A stretch of 26,469 nt of DNA, taken from the NCBI GenBank assembly GCA_003427395.1, contig BFEA01000297.1, positions 87,414 to 113,882 on the forward strand. Reading direction: 5' to 3'. The DNA comes from Chara braunii (Eukaryota; Streptophyta; Charophyceae; Charales; Characeae). A program made the translations under genes and the position numbers. This document shows, piece after piece, positions 9,391-17,560 of the stretch. The notes under the pieces are model-generated. The model ran no database searches, was not told the origin of the DNA, and was given only the letters and a program-made list of their open reading frames with translations. Every line of letters begins with the position of its first letter. The first letter of the stretch is position 1.

Positions 9391-10260
9391 TTGGTCCAGT
9401 GAACTATCATGTTCGTTTCTTTGAACAACATTGAGATAAGATGTGTAATGATTTTCAATATCGTGCTGACAATGAAATTGTTCCGCAGAACATTTTGCAA
9501 TCATTAGTCTTATTTTATCTTGGTCGCATCTTGCAAGAGTTTGGACATAAAATCCGTCAGTTCTGCCTTTATTATCCAACACCTGATGGAGAAACAATTG
9601 TTGAGAATATAACTAGACATTACGATAACAGAACGGTATCGTCGATTCAGAACGAAGAGTTGTCATATGATTCGATTCAAATGTAACGCAAAAATGACTT
9701 CAATTTTTGCCAAGGAGTGTTGGTGGAAAAACGGTTCGGGTTGTGCAAAAGAAAAGACCGTTGAGTGTTTTTGTCGATGCACCGACCCGAACATAAAAAC
9801 TTTTTTGCAATAAAAACGATTTTGGTGGGCATCGGGTCCAGTTCTGCTATTGCACTGGTCGTGGCTTTCAGTAGGATAGTGATGGCTCTTTTGACAGGGG
9901 GTCGAACGTATGACTCAGAATTTCTCGCACCTTTGAAACCTGATAACACTCGTCCCTTCTGAATTTCGAAACAAAGTGATATTGCAGAGCTTATTCGCTG
10001 TGCAAACTTGATTATCTGGGGCAAGGTTCCGATGATTAACAAGTTCCACTTGAAAACTTGTGACATTACGATTCGGGACCTCTGTAACAAATGACGACCC
10101 GTTTAGTGGGAAAGTTCTACTTTTTGCTGCAAATTTTCGACAGGTTTTGCCCGTTGTGAAAGACGGATCGCGAGCACAACAAATTGATGTGTCGATGAAA
10201 ATGTCTCCTTTATGAAAAATTTTCGAGGTTCATCAGCTGACCGAAAATATGTGAATCATA
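9390..10260 (+). pseudogene. Helitron PIF1-type helicase, N-terminal half
   Basis: Reads VRFFEQH, a TGA (9432-9434) where the family has Trp, then DKMCNDFQYRADNE. A pre-Walker region follows, then VFVDAPTRT with a stop replacing the end of the Walker A loop (near 9772). Next come TILVGIGSSSAIALVVAFS, LLTGGRTYDSEFLAPL, a TGA at 9960-9962 and SDIAELIRCANLIIWGKVPM, where the Walker B acidic pair (family WDEAPM) is lost. Then LPVVKDGSRAQQID and a final FEVHQLTENM near 10230. Later helicase motifs are absent, so about half of the domain is missing as well as inactivated. Confidence 0.75.
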
Positions 10261-10670
10261 AGCTTCAACAGAAAAATTCCCACGAGAAATAAAACTTTGA
10301 AAAAAAAAATCATTAAAAAAAAATCCTTCATATTTATAAATTATCATTCAATTTGTTGTTCAATGTCTCTTGAAGTCCTATTCCTGACGACTCCATGTTA
10401 ATTTCCGTAACGACTTTTAAGTTTAACTCACAAAATTTAGTGAAGTGCAATGGAATCCACACTTGAACCATCATGCTCAGTACGTGATTGCGTTGAATCT
10501 TTAGTTCATTTTCAATTTATGGTCTATCAATTGCAATCAATGGGTTCAATAATCGTAGCCCAAGTTCCATTTAAGTCCAAAATATGGTGATTTTAACATG
10601 AAAATTATAGCTTGCGAGTACCAATTTAAAATACAATGTTTTATTTTAACGAATAACATGTTATTTGTGT
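10261..10670. other. AT-rich non-coding stretch
   Basis: A-rich runs near 10300-10325, then AT-rich sequence without a convincing frame. The Helitron 3' end may lie here or the helicase may have been truncated by an insertion. No CTRR end with hairpin was identified with confidence. Confidence 0.3.
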
Positions 10671-11000
10671 TCGCAATCTCAACGCACTGCACGAGAAAGA
10701 GATGTTTGTGCCACATCTCAACCACAAAATCCTTCGGGGGTTATTGTGGTGCCTGATGATAACAATGCGCCCACAATCCACACTCTGAATCCGCTCGCTT
10801 ACCTTGCTAGATGATTTGAGAATGCGAAGAGGGTTGGTATACAAAATGTCTTGACTCAGCTGCTTTTTGAAATGTTTGTCGAACGTGCCACATTCGCAAA
10901 ATATGGACGAATATGGAAAAACTTCCTCGACTGGAAAAGAAACAAACTCACTGATATCCGGTTGGCTGTGTATCTTTTTAACGCAGAACAGGGGAATTAA
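10671..11000 (+). pseudogene. Unassigned 110-codon frame with one TGA
   Basis: The plus strand is open from 10671 to the TAA at 10998-11000, except for TGA at 10812-10814. The first part is Ser/Gln/Pro-rich with VIVVPDDNN. The second has LLFEMFVERATFAKYGRIW then KNFLDWKRNKL. That second stretch resembles in pattern the N-terminal core-binding domain of tyrosine recombinases (T...Y...W..FL.W), as in Crypton or Ngaro elements, but no catalytic domain follows, so this is a weak guess. The TGA could be a decayed CGA. The frame has no ATG near its start. Confidence 0.25.
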
Positions 11001-11130
11001 ACTCCCGTTGAATCCCGTTAAACTCCAAAAAATCCCGTTGAATTCACGTTAAATGCGAAAATGGGCCGCTCTCGCGCTTTTTCGAAAAACGGAATTGATG
11101 CGCGGGGTCCAGAACATGTCGCCCTAAGCA

Positions 11131-11133
<3 letters not shown>
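11001..11133. repeat. Degenerate CCCGTTGAA / CCCGTTAAA motif cluster
   Basis: Between about 11000 and 11055 the motif CCCGTTGAA or CCCGTTAAA, or a near variant, recurs four or five times. A related inverse form is at 12388-12425 and TTCAACGCG occurs again near 19243. The rest of the stretch shows no gene. Confidence 0.4.

Positions 11134-11162
<29 letters not shown>
11134..11162. repeat. (TA)n microsatellite
   Basis: About 14 uninterrupted TA dinucleotides. Confidence 0.95.
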
Positions 11163-11167
<5 letters not shown>

Positions 11168-11227
11168 CCCCTAACCCCTGAAGCACCTCCCATCCGCCCC
11201 CACATCCCCCAACCCCCAATGCCCTAC

Positions 11228-11486
11228 TTATGTGTATGTAGGTGTGATGTGTGTGCGCGTATCTGTGTATGTGTGTGTCTGCCGTGAGAGTGTGTCTGTG
11301 CATGAATATGAATGTATGCGCGTGTGTTTGTGTATGTGTGTGTTTGTAAGTGTGTGTGTGTGTGTCNGTGCTTGTAAGTGTATGTGTGTGTGTATATATA
11401 TGTGTGTGTTTGTATATGTGTGTGTTTGTAAGTGTGTGTGTGTGTGTAAGTGTAAGTGTGTTTGTGCCTGCGCGTGAGAGTGTGTC
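11228..11486. repeat. Imperfect (GT)n microsatellite
   Basis: Long TG-rich tract with interruptions such as TGTATG and TAAG. It contains the one ambiguous base of the window (N at 11367). Open frames over it (Cys/Val on plus, His/Thr on minus) are artefacts of the dinucleotide repeat. Confidence 0.9.
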
Positions 11487-12060
11487 TGGCCTTACTCACA
11501 ACCTCGTTCCCCGATACACAGATTCCAGTTGCACACAAGGACTACCCTGCGCCACACCCAGCTTACAGCAGCGCAGCTCGACTATGGTTGCCTGCTCCTT
11601 CCTGCTCACCCGTGAGCGCGTGAGTGGCACGAGCTACAGCGCGGCAGCGTTTACACAACATGCAGCCAACACCCGAATGCCCAATGTGGAGGCAGGCCCT
11701 TTGCTATATCGAAGTGGCCTGCCTTTGTTCAGTCCCAGGAAGCTTCCAGTAGCCCCGGTAGCCTGAGGCACAGCACGAACGAGAACAGGCCTTGGGCCAG
11801 AGGTGGTTGCATGCCCCCAATTGCCTTTGGCCTGTGTTTGGCCCAGTACCCGTATCCAGCCCAGAGCCTGTTGTCCATACATTCACACAGGCGGCCTAGG
11901 ACATGGGTTCCCTCAACCAACTGACGCCAGACTCATGCAACCTGCTACAGGCCCAATTTTGTGTGTGTGTGTGTCTTTTTTTCCTTTTTTAAATTTGCTT
12001 TTTATGATTTTTATTTTTTTTTCAATACACGAAGTTCAAAAAAAAAAAAAAAAAAAAAAA
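11487..12060. other. GC-richer unique stretch then poly-T/poly-A
   Basis: 11490-11960 is a GC-richer island with overlapping frames on both strands, none with recognisable protein features. 11965-12030 is T-rich and 12039-12062 is a pure A run of about 24. No gene called. Confidence 0.4.
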
Positions 12061-12064
12061 AATT

Positions 12065-12103
12065 GTTGTACATCTTTAAAAGATCTACAACCCTATATTT
12101 TTT
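12065..12103. repeat. Hairpin repeat, copy 1
   Basis: GTTGTACATCTT (12065-12076) pairs with AAGATCTACAAC (12080-12091) with one mismatch in 12. It is followed by CCTATATTTTTT. Three further copies of the ...CTACA + AT/T-run arrangement occur at 12262, 13848 and 23884. Confidence 0.6.
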
Positions 12104-12261
12104 ATTTGTTTTTTTTGTTTTCGTTTTAGCCCTTAAAAAAATTGTGTGAAACCCAAAACAAAAACACTCATTTCATTTTACTTTTTGTTTTTTCATTGTG
12201 TTTATTTTTTTGATTTTTTAAAAATAGATTTAAGCATCAAAAAATAAAAATAAAAATACAA

Positions 12262-12302
12262 GGTTGTAGTCCTCAACAAAACCTACAACCCCATATTTTT
12301 TG
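12262..12302. repeat. Hairpin repeat, copy 2
   Basis: GGTTGTAG (12262-12269) pairs perfectly with CTACAACC (12283-12290), followed by CCATATTTTTT. It is about 198 bp from copy 1. Both copies are followed at similar distance by TTTTAGCCC, so these two may be a local tandem duplication. Confidence 0.6.
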
Positions 12303-12387
12303 TTTGGTTTTTGGATAATTTTTAGCCCGGGTTTAAAATCATCCCGGACCTCGTTAATTCTTGTCCAACTCGCGTTTGAACGGGAGT

Positions 12388-12425
12388 TCAACGCGAATTC
12401 AACGCGCGTTGAATTTTTCAACGCG
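12388..12425. repeat. TTCAACGCG cluster with 20-bp perfect palindrome
   Basis: TTCAACGCG occurs directly three times (about 12388, 12398, 12417) and once inverted. Positions 12396-12415 form a perfect 20-bp palindrome, AATTCAACGCGCGTTGAATT. It looks like a cluster of binding sites or a foldback, but no function is shown. Confidence 0.6.
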
Positions 12426-12800
12426 AAAACCGCGTTAAATCCAATTTCGGACACACAGCCGGTTGGAATGACAATCCCTTCTTTCTTCAGAACAGTTGAA
12501 TGTTTCGGATTTTAAAGGTTTTTTTCATGTTGCAATTGCTTTTGAACAATAGGGTCGTTGCTCTTTCTATTAAGGAGATTAGTAGGATAATAATTTATTT
12601 GCCACATTGTCCAACCGAAGGGACAGTTCCTCAACTCTTTCAAAGATATGCATGGATACAGAACCTTCTCAAAATGATTGCTCCAGGACCCGTGGTTGCT
12701 TCTTTTGCTCCTCATTCCGCTCCGGTTCGTAGACTCCCCCTTCAATTAGCATCTCCTCCAAATTGTCAACGTCCTGCAAAATTTTGCTCCACCATCCAAT

Positions 12801-13238
12801 ATGTCAACGCCGATTGTCGCTACCTCTGATGTTGTTTCTGCTTTGCGGGTCGCTACGGCCACTTCGTCTTTTGTCAGTTGTGTTGTGCTCGGTCCTACGC
12901 CATCAAGAGACCATGTGCATGTCCAAAAAGGACCCTTGGGAAAAACAAGTTTTTCTAAGTTTAACATCGCCATATATAACTCTCTTGAATCTACTGGACC
13001 CAAAAAGACACTTGCACACATGTCCCATTTTGAAAATTCTCACAAAATTCAAGATATCGTGGAAGAAGCAGAGGAATTGAATACGAGCATGAACACTTGG
13101 ATGTGTGTGGATGTTGTGATTAATCTCGATTACAATCGACAAAGACAGGGTCGATTCGGAACTTTCGAGGAGTATCGTCACAATGTGTTGCAACGAGTTT
13201 TTGTTCGTGACGTGCTGCAAGATTATTGTTCCAGCTAA
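12801..13238 (+). CDS. Unassigned 145-codon ORF
   Basis: Starts with ATG at 12801 and ends at TAA 13236-13238. The frame is also open upstream to a TAG near 12747, so the true start is uncertain. The N-terminal third is Ala/Ser/Val/Thr-rich. The C-terminal part is more protein-like: KKTLAHMSHFENSHKIQDI, EEAEELNTSMNTWMCVDVV, NLDYNRQRQGRFGTFEEY, then VLQRVFVRDVLQDYC. I recognise no domain. An overlapping frame at 12500-12829 (with LSIKEISRIIIYLPH and CPTEGTVPQLFQRYAW) may be the upstream part displaced by a frameshift or intron. It lies beside low-complexity DNA, so a transposon fragment is as likely as a host gene. Confidence 0.3.
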   Translation: MSTPIVATSDVVSALRVATATSSFVSCVVLGPTPSRDHVHVQKGPLGKTSFSKFNIAIYNSLESTGPKKTLAHMSHFENSHKIQDIVEEAEELNTSMNTWMCVDVVINLDYNRQRQGRFGTFEEYRHNVLQRVFVRDVLQDYCSS

Positions 13239-13413
13239 GGAAGTTGATTGGTCTTATAAGAGATATAGGAAGATAAAAATGTTGATTGGGCGATTGCCCA
13301 GGCAGAGAGAGGGACAAATTTTTAGATGGTTGTCTTTGGTTTCAGTTACGTAATTGCCCCCACAAGAGATATGGAAAGAGAAAGACAAATAAATGGGGGG
13401 GAAACAAAAGAGG

Positions 13414-13417
<4 letters not shown>

Positions 13418-13485
<68 letters not shown>
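13418..13485. repeat. (AG)n microsatellite
   Basis: About 34 AG units, uninterrupted. Frames reading Arg-Glu repeats across it are artefacts. Confidence 0.95.
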
Positions 13486-13489
<4 letters not shown>

Positions 13490-13701
13490 AACAGATGATT
13501 TAAACAATTTTGATGTAATATTATTCCACTTTTTTAAGTCAATATTGATTCCATTACGGAATAATTATGCCTTAATCATACTGTGGTCACTTTCTTTAAT
13601 TGAGCGAAAAATCTTCATATGAAACTTTTTTTCTTTGTATGCTCGTGTTGGTATTTTTTTATTCTTTAACTCTTGGTTGCTCCTCTCTTATGTATCACCC
13701 T

Positions 13702-13750
13702 CGGTCATGACCGCGGACCTTTTTACCGCATGCGGTCGGGATCCCGACCG
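13702..13750. repeat. Cluster of three perfect palindromes
   Basis: CGGTCATGACCG (13702-13713), ACCGCATGCGGT (13725-13736) and the 18-bp CGGTCGGGATCCCGACCG (13733-13750), the last two overlapping. GC-rich palindromes in otherwise AT-rich DNA. The GGTCATGACC core recurs at 23500-23509. Confidence 0.7.
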
Positions 13751-13847
13751 TGCGGGCCGACCGTCCACGGCCGAGTGCAGGCAAGATCCCCCAACAATCT
13801 TTTCGAGGCCTAAAAATGGGCAAAAAATGAAATAAAAAACATGGGCG

Positions 13848-13885
13848 TGTAGATTAAAAAACAACTCTACAGACCTATGATTTTT
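13848..13885. repeat. Hairpin repeat, copy 3
   Basis: TGTAGA (13848-13853) pairs with TCTACA (13866-13871), followed by GACCTATGATTTTTT. It is preceded by CATGGG, as is copy 4. Confidence 0.45.
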
Positions 13886-14430
13886 TATTTTTTTTTTAAC
13901 ATTTTAAGGAAGGAAAAAAATTAAATAAAGAAAAAAATAAAAATAAAAAAATATAAAACCGCTGATGATTTTTTTTTATAGTATTTTTAATTTTTTGGTA
14001 GGTTACTTGATCGGACATCCGGAACCCCCCTGACCGTCCGGGGTTGTCCGCTCGGACAACCGGTCAGACATCCTCCCCTCAAAGACTGTCCGAGCCGGAA
14101 TAACAAAAAAAAAAAAAAACTCCTTCAAAAAATATGAAAAAACACTATGTTATGAAGAAACAAAAACTGAACAACTTTTGCCTAGGGATAGTATTGAAAT
14201 TGGTTGTCAAGTTTAAAATAAAAAATAAAATTAAAGACACCCCCATTTTTTAAATATTTTTTTGGTGCATTTATTTGCTAAAAATGCAGTTGTCCGGGCC
14301 CGGACGTCCAAGATCCCCCTGATTGTTCGGCCAAGACGTCCTGCCATCAAACAACTGGAAACATAGGTTATTTGGGCCGGTGAAAAAACATTGACATACA
14401 CATACACACACGCACACACAATCTATCAAT
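13886..14430. other. AT-rich stretch with GC-rich GTCCG/CGGAC palindromes
   Basis: Homopolymer-rich AT DNA with two GC-rich insertions. At 14010-14100, GGTTGTCCG (14042-14050) pairs perfectly with CGGACAACC (14053-14061). At 14290-14345 there is GTCCGGGCCCGGAC and variants. No gene seen. Confidence 0.5.
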
Positions 14431-14432
14431 CA

Positions 14433-14479
14433 GTCAATCAACGAACCAGTCGCAATCAATCACTCAATGAATCAATCAA

Positions 14480-14518
<39 letters not shown>

Positions 14519-14525
14519 AATTGAT
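14433..14525. repeat. Inverted (AATC)n / (GATT)n microsatellite
   Basis: (AATC)n-like sequence switches to (GATT)n at 14480. AATCAATCAA (14470-14479) and TTGATTGATT (14481-14490) are exact inverse copies around one base. The tract runs directly into the (GT)n block. Confidence 0.85.
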
Positions 14526-14526
14526 T

Positions 14527-14596
14527 ATGTGTGTGTGTGTATGTGTGCGTGTGTGTGTGTGTGTGCGTGTGTGTGTGTATGTGTGTGTGTGTGTGC

Positions 14597-14637
<41 letters not shown>

Positions 14638-14703
14638 CGTGTGCGCACGCGTGTGTGTGCGCGCGTGTATCTTTGTTCGTGCGTGTGTGTGTGTGCGTGT
14701 TTG

Positions 14704-14775
<72 letters not shown>

Positions 14776-14856
14776 TGTGTGTCCATGTGTATGTGTATGT
14801 GTGTGTCTGTGTGTGCGCGAGTGTGTTTGCGCGAGGGCGTGTGTGTGTGCGTGTTG
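14527..14856. repeat. Long (GT)n microsatellite
   Basis: About 330 bp of TG repeats with TGCG and TATG variants. All long Cys/Val and His/Thr frames here are repeat artefacts. Confidence 0.95.
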
Positions 14857-16300
14857 TCGGAGGGCGCGGTGTCTCGACCCTCCTCCGTGTATTAGGTCCC
14901 CGTCTAATAACGGCCCCTTGTCCTAGTGTCGTGGCCGATGGGGGTCTATGGGTGTGTTTCGGAATTAAGTTTCCTGGAACCTGGGCTGTACCATGACATG
15001 GACCGGCCCTGTTCGGCGTTTGCCTCAACAAAAAGGTGCGTCACAGGGCTTCCCATTGGTCCACGCAGACTCGGCGCCCTGCTGTACAGCAAAGCACAAC
15101 CGGCCTGTGGCCGTGGTAGCCGCCGGGATCGCCCTCGCACGCGAAGGTGAAGGGACTGGCGCAGCCTTTTCTACTGCGCGCCGAGTTCGTTCTAGCCAAT
15201 TTATGGGTAAGGTGCGTGGAAACGACTTGCTGTTGGGAAGAAAAAGTTGAACGAAAGAAATAAAAGGGGGAAAACAAAAATGTAAAAAGCACAGAAAAGA
15301 AAGTAGAAAACCTGATCAGCACGTGGATCAGGATCGTTGCTTTTGTTCAGAGAGATTCAATGACGGTTGTCTACTGTATGATTTAAGGTTTTCCATTTTC
15401 TCTTGTGATTATTGTTATTATTATTTTATCATTATTAGTTCGCCAATTTTCAGATGCAGATTCCTTTTTTTTGTTGGGGTCCTGTCACTGCGCGGGGGAG
15501 GCCAGCGGTCCTGTTTCCAAGTCGTTGTCACTGTCAGTTCAAACTGAGCCTGCTTGGGGTCGAAAGGACCGCCTGGCCCTAATGGTGTTGATTCGGACCA
15601 AGTACAGGAAAAGGGGGAAAGGTAACCTGTGTGTATGTTCCAACCGTGCGCTGGGCCGTAGAAGCTTAGTTTAGGGGTCGATACAGTAATGACTGAAAAA
15701 AAAGGGGAGGTAGGGAAAATGGTTGGAGGTCGGTTTTGTTTTTTTTGCGAAAATTCATACTACTGTTCAGTCGGGGTTGTTGCGTGGATGAAATATGAAG
15801 CGGCTTATGACTATTATTATTGTTATTATTATTATCATTACATTGGTCCATCACTTCGTGGGAAGGCCAACGGTTCAAATTTCGAGTTCAGCGGTCCACA
15901 GCCAAAGTAGGCCAACCTTGTGGATACAGTCTGTGGGAGGATTCCGATTTGGCACCGTGCGGTAAGATCTCAAAAGGAGGGCGACCCGCGGCCGCATCGG
16001 TAAGAAGCTTATCACCCTTAAGGGGGTCATAAGCCCCCTTCTTGCCATCGGACGCGAGCACCCAACGACAATAGGCTGGCCGCAAGCTTTGAAGGTGAAA
16101 GTACGCAAGCCGGTATCCCATTATGGGACCACCGCTTCAAGACTGCAGTCATTTCGCGGCTAGACAAAACGACAGGGACCGATAGCAGCAAGTTTGCAGT
16201 CGCCGACGGTCCCCTAGACCTCGCTATTTCTATTTTGTTTTGAGTTTATTTTTATTGTTTTACTCCATTTAATTAAATATACGGCCCCAGATTGCTGATG
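14857..16300. other. Intergenic stretch, no supported gene
   Basis: Mixed composition. 14860-15240 is GC-richer, with short frames on both strands that carry no recognised motifs. 15330-15520 and 15730-15900 look like a diverged duplication: each has a TTATTATTATT tract followed by GGGRAGGCCARCGGTYC. A stem with AAGGGGG (16020-16026) and CCCCCTT (16034-16040) lies near the right end. A tRNA B-box-like GGTTCAAAT near 15873 has no tRNA around it. Confidence 0.4.
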
Positions 16301-16359
16301 AGCAGAGTTTCAGAAGGTGCCTCACTTAGAACGTAGAGGTCACAATATACAGTTGATCG

Positions 16360-16367
16360 TATAAAAG
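16360..16367 (+). promoter_or_regulatory. TATA box candidate (TATAAAAG)
   Basis: A canonical TATAAAAGGGG stretch lies about 200 bp upstream of the ATG at 16565 and the open frame that follows. It marks the left edge of the cleaner coding block. No transcript data are available, so this rests on sequence match and position. Confidence 0.4.
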
Positions 16368-16564
16368 GGGAGAAGAGGACTGAGACTTGGCTATCTAGTG
16401 GCTGATCAGGAGGGCGCTAGCGGACCGTCGTGGCGTTAGCGCATAGGTCACTTTGTTGTGTGAGCTCCAATCAATCGAGGTGAAGAATACAAAACAGCAG
16501 GTGCTGAGCAAGTGTCGGTGGTCTGTGCCTAGGATCAAGGCTTTGTCTGATTTTGAGACCAGTC

Positions 16565-17086
16565 ATGGCTCTGCACGGCTATAGACCTGGGTACTGGTAC
16601 CACCAGGCTCGTTAGAAGTCTGTGTCTGGGGAAGGGCCCTGGATAACCGACATACTCAACTATGACGGTGGAGATGAGCTGGTGCTGAAGATCAACGTGG
16701 AGGGAGCGAGAGAGGGAGGGATGCGGACTAGTCCGAAGTTGCAGGACGCGATTTCGGAGGTGAGAGACCGAGCGGAGAGACGCTGTAGACGGGACGGAGT
16801 GACGGCAAGGCTACGGATAACGGTGGCCTATCACGAGACTGAGACCTCGATGGACACAGCGGACCTGGAACAGGTCCACCAGGACAGAGACTCAGGAGGG
16901 GAAAGTGAGATGAGTGACGCAGATCGGGAAACGGACCTCAGGTCTTGGAACAGGCCAGGCAAGATCGAGAGGCATCACCGGGCAGTGAAGCCTGTGGAGG
17001 AGGGTCTCGAGGCGAGCTCGAGGCAACTGACGCCCAGTGGCCGCGGAGCGAGTGAGAAACAGGGCAAAGGGAAGAGGCATGTGTGA
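16565..17086 (+). CDS. Unassigned ORF, one TAG near its start
   Basis: An ATG at 16565 opens a frame stopped by TAG at 16613-16615. The same frame is then open for 157 codons to 17086. Without the upstream ATG, the first in-frame Met is about 33 codons into the open part. The first half is compact, with a strand-like ELVLKINVEG, a helix DAISEVRDRAERRC and a strand ARLRITVAYHE, a layout like the beta family but with little identity. The second half (from about codon 80) is charged, low complexity and probably disordered. Possibilities are a gene with an upstream exon, a gene broken by one stop (CAG to TAG), or stop readthrough. No known domain recognised. Confidence 0.4.
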
Positions 17087-17139
17087 GGGCATGAGAGAGA
17101 GAGAGAGAAGGAGGAGGCTGCGCGAATGAGCGGGTCGCG

Positions 17140-17560
17140 ACCTTGCTAGATACGGTTGATGTCAACTGTTGTTTCCACGTTCAGGCACGTCGTCTAGTGT
17201 CTACCGAGCGCTGCGGGTCTTCAAGGGGCCCAGTTCTTAGAGACGCGATAGCGGGCTCTTGCGGTGGATACACGTGGGCAGAGAAGGTCAACGAGAGGAG
17301 AAGTGGTGCGGGTGACCAGCGCACGATTTTCTTGGGTAACTATGGCTGACGTCAACGACTGTCTCCTCTCGCTCAAGGCGTCTAGTGTCTGTTGAGCCGC
17401 GGCGAGCAATCAGTCACCTTATCACCTTCTTGTGCTTTTCACCAGAGCGACCTGTTTAGGAGCACTCTTCTTTCGTTCGGTACACGTGGCAACCCGGGGA
17501 GGTGAGAAGGGGGCCAGCGCGTGTGAGAGAGTGTGGTGGTTGACGTCAAACAGGGAACAA
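17140..17560. repeat. ~190-bp tandem repeat with CRE-like and G-box-like motifs
   Basis: Three diverged units. The landmark GTTGAYGTCAAC lies at 17157-17164 (TGATGTCA), 17347-17354 (TGACGTCA) and 17541-17548 (TGACGTCA), spaced 190 and 194 bp. GTCTAGTGTCT follows the first two. ACACGTGG (CACGTG at 17271-17276 and 17483-17488) lies between landmarks. TGACGTCA and CACGTG are the classic bZIP/CRE and G-box/E-box cores in eukaryotes. Factor binding here is not shown. Confidence 0.55.

Larger units (their letters stand above)
6216..10260 (+). mobile_element. Degenerate autonomous Helitron
   Basis: A Helitron Rep/helicase gene can be followed from N-terminus to mid-helicase across several frames. 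In order: a CGA zinc-finger-like patch near 6957, a Helitron_like_N region (7090-7940), the Rep nuclease (7986-8866), a linker with conserved blocks (8875-9360), and the first half of a PIF1-type helicase (9390-10230). Helitrons move by rolling-circle replication using Rep HUH and PIF1-type helicase activities. Several frameshifts and stops break the gene, and the C-terminal helicase motifs are not seen after about 10260, where A-rich DNA begins. I could not identify the TC/CTRR termini or the 3' hairpin, so the limits given are coding limits only. Confidence 0.85.

Noticed and set aside
14521-15031. Long Cys/Val and His/Thr ORFs over (GT)n tracts (also at 11.2, 23.0 and 24.2 kb)
   Set aside because: Any dinucleotide repeat without TAG/TGA/TAA stays open in several frames; there is no other coding sign.
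15860-15900. tRNA gene suggested by a GGTTCAAAT B-box-like word
   Set aside because: No A box, acceptor stem or anticodon arm could be drawn around it.
16360-16620. LTR retrotransposon with TATA in the LTR and a TGGTACCACC primer-binding site near 16594
   Set aside because: No second LTR, no gag/pol motifs downstream, and the primer-binding match is not to a tRNA end I can name.
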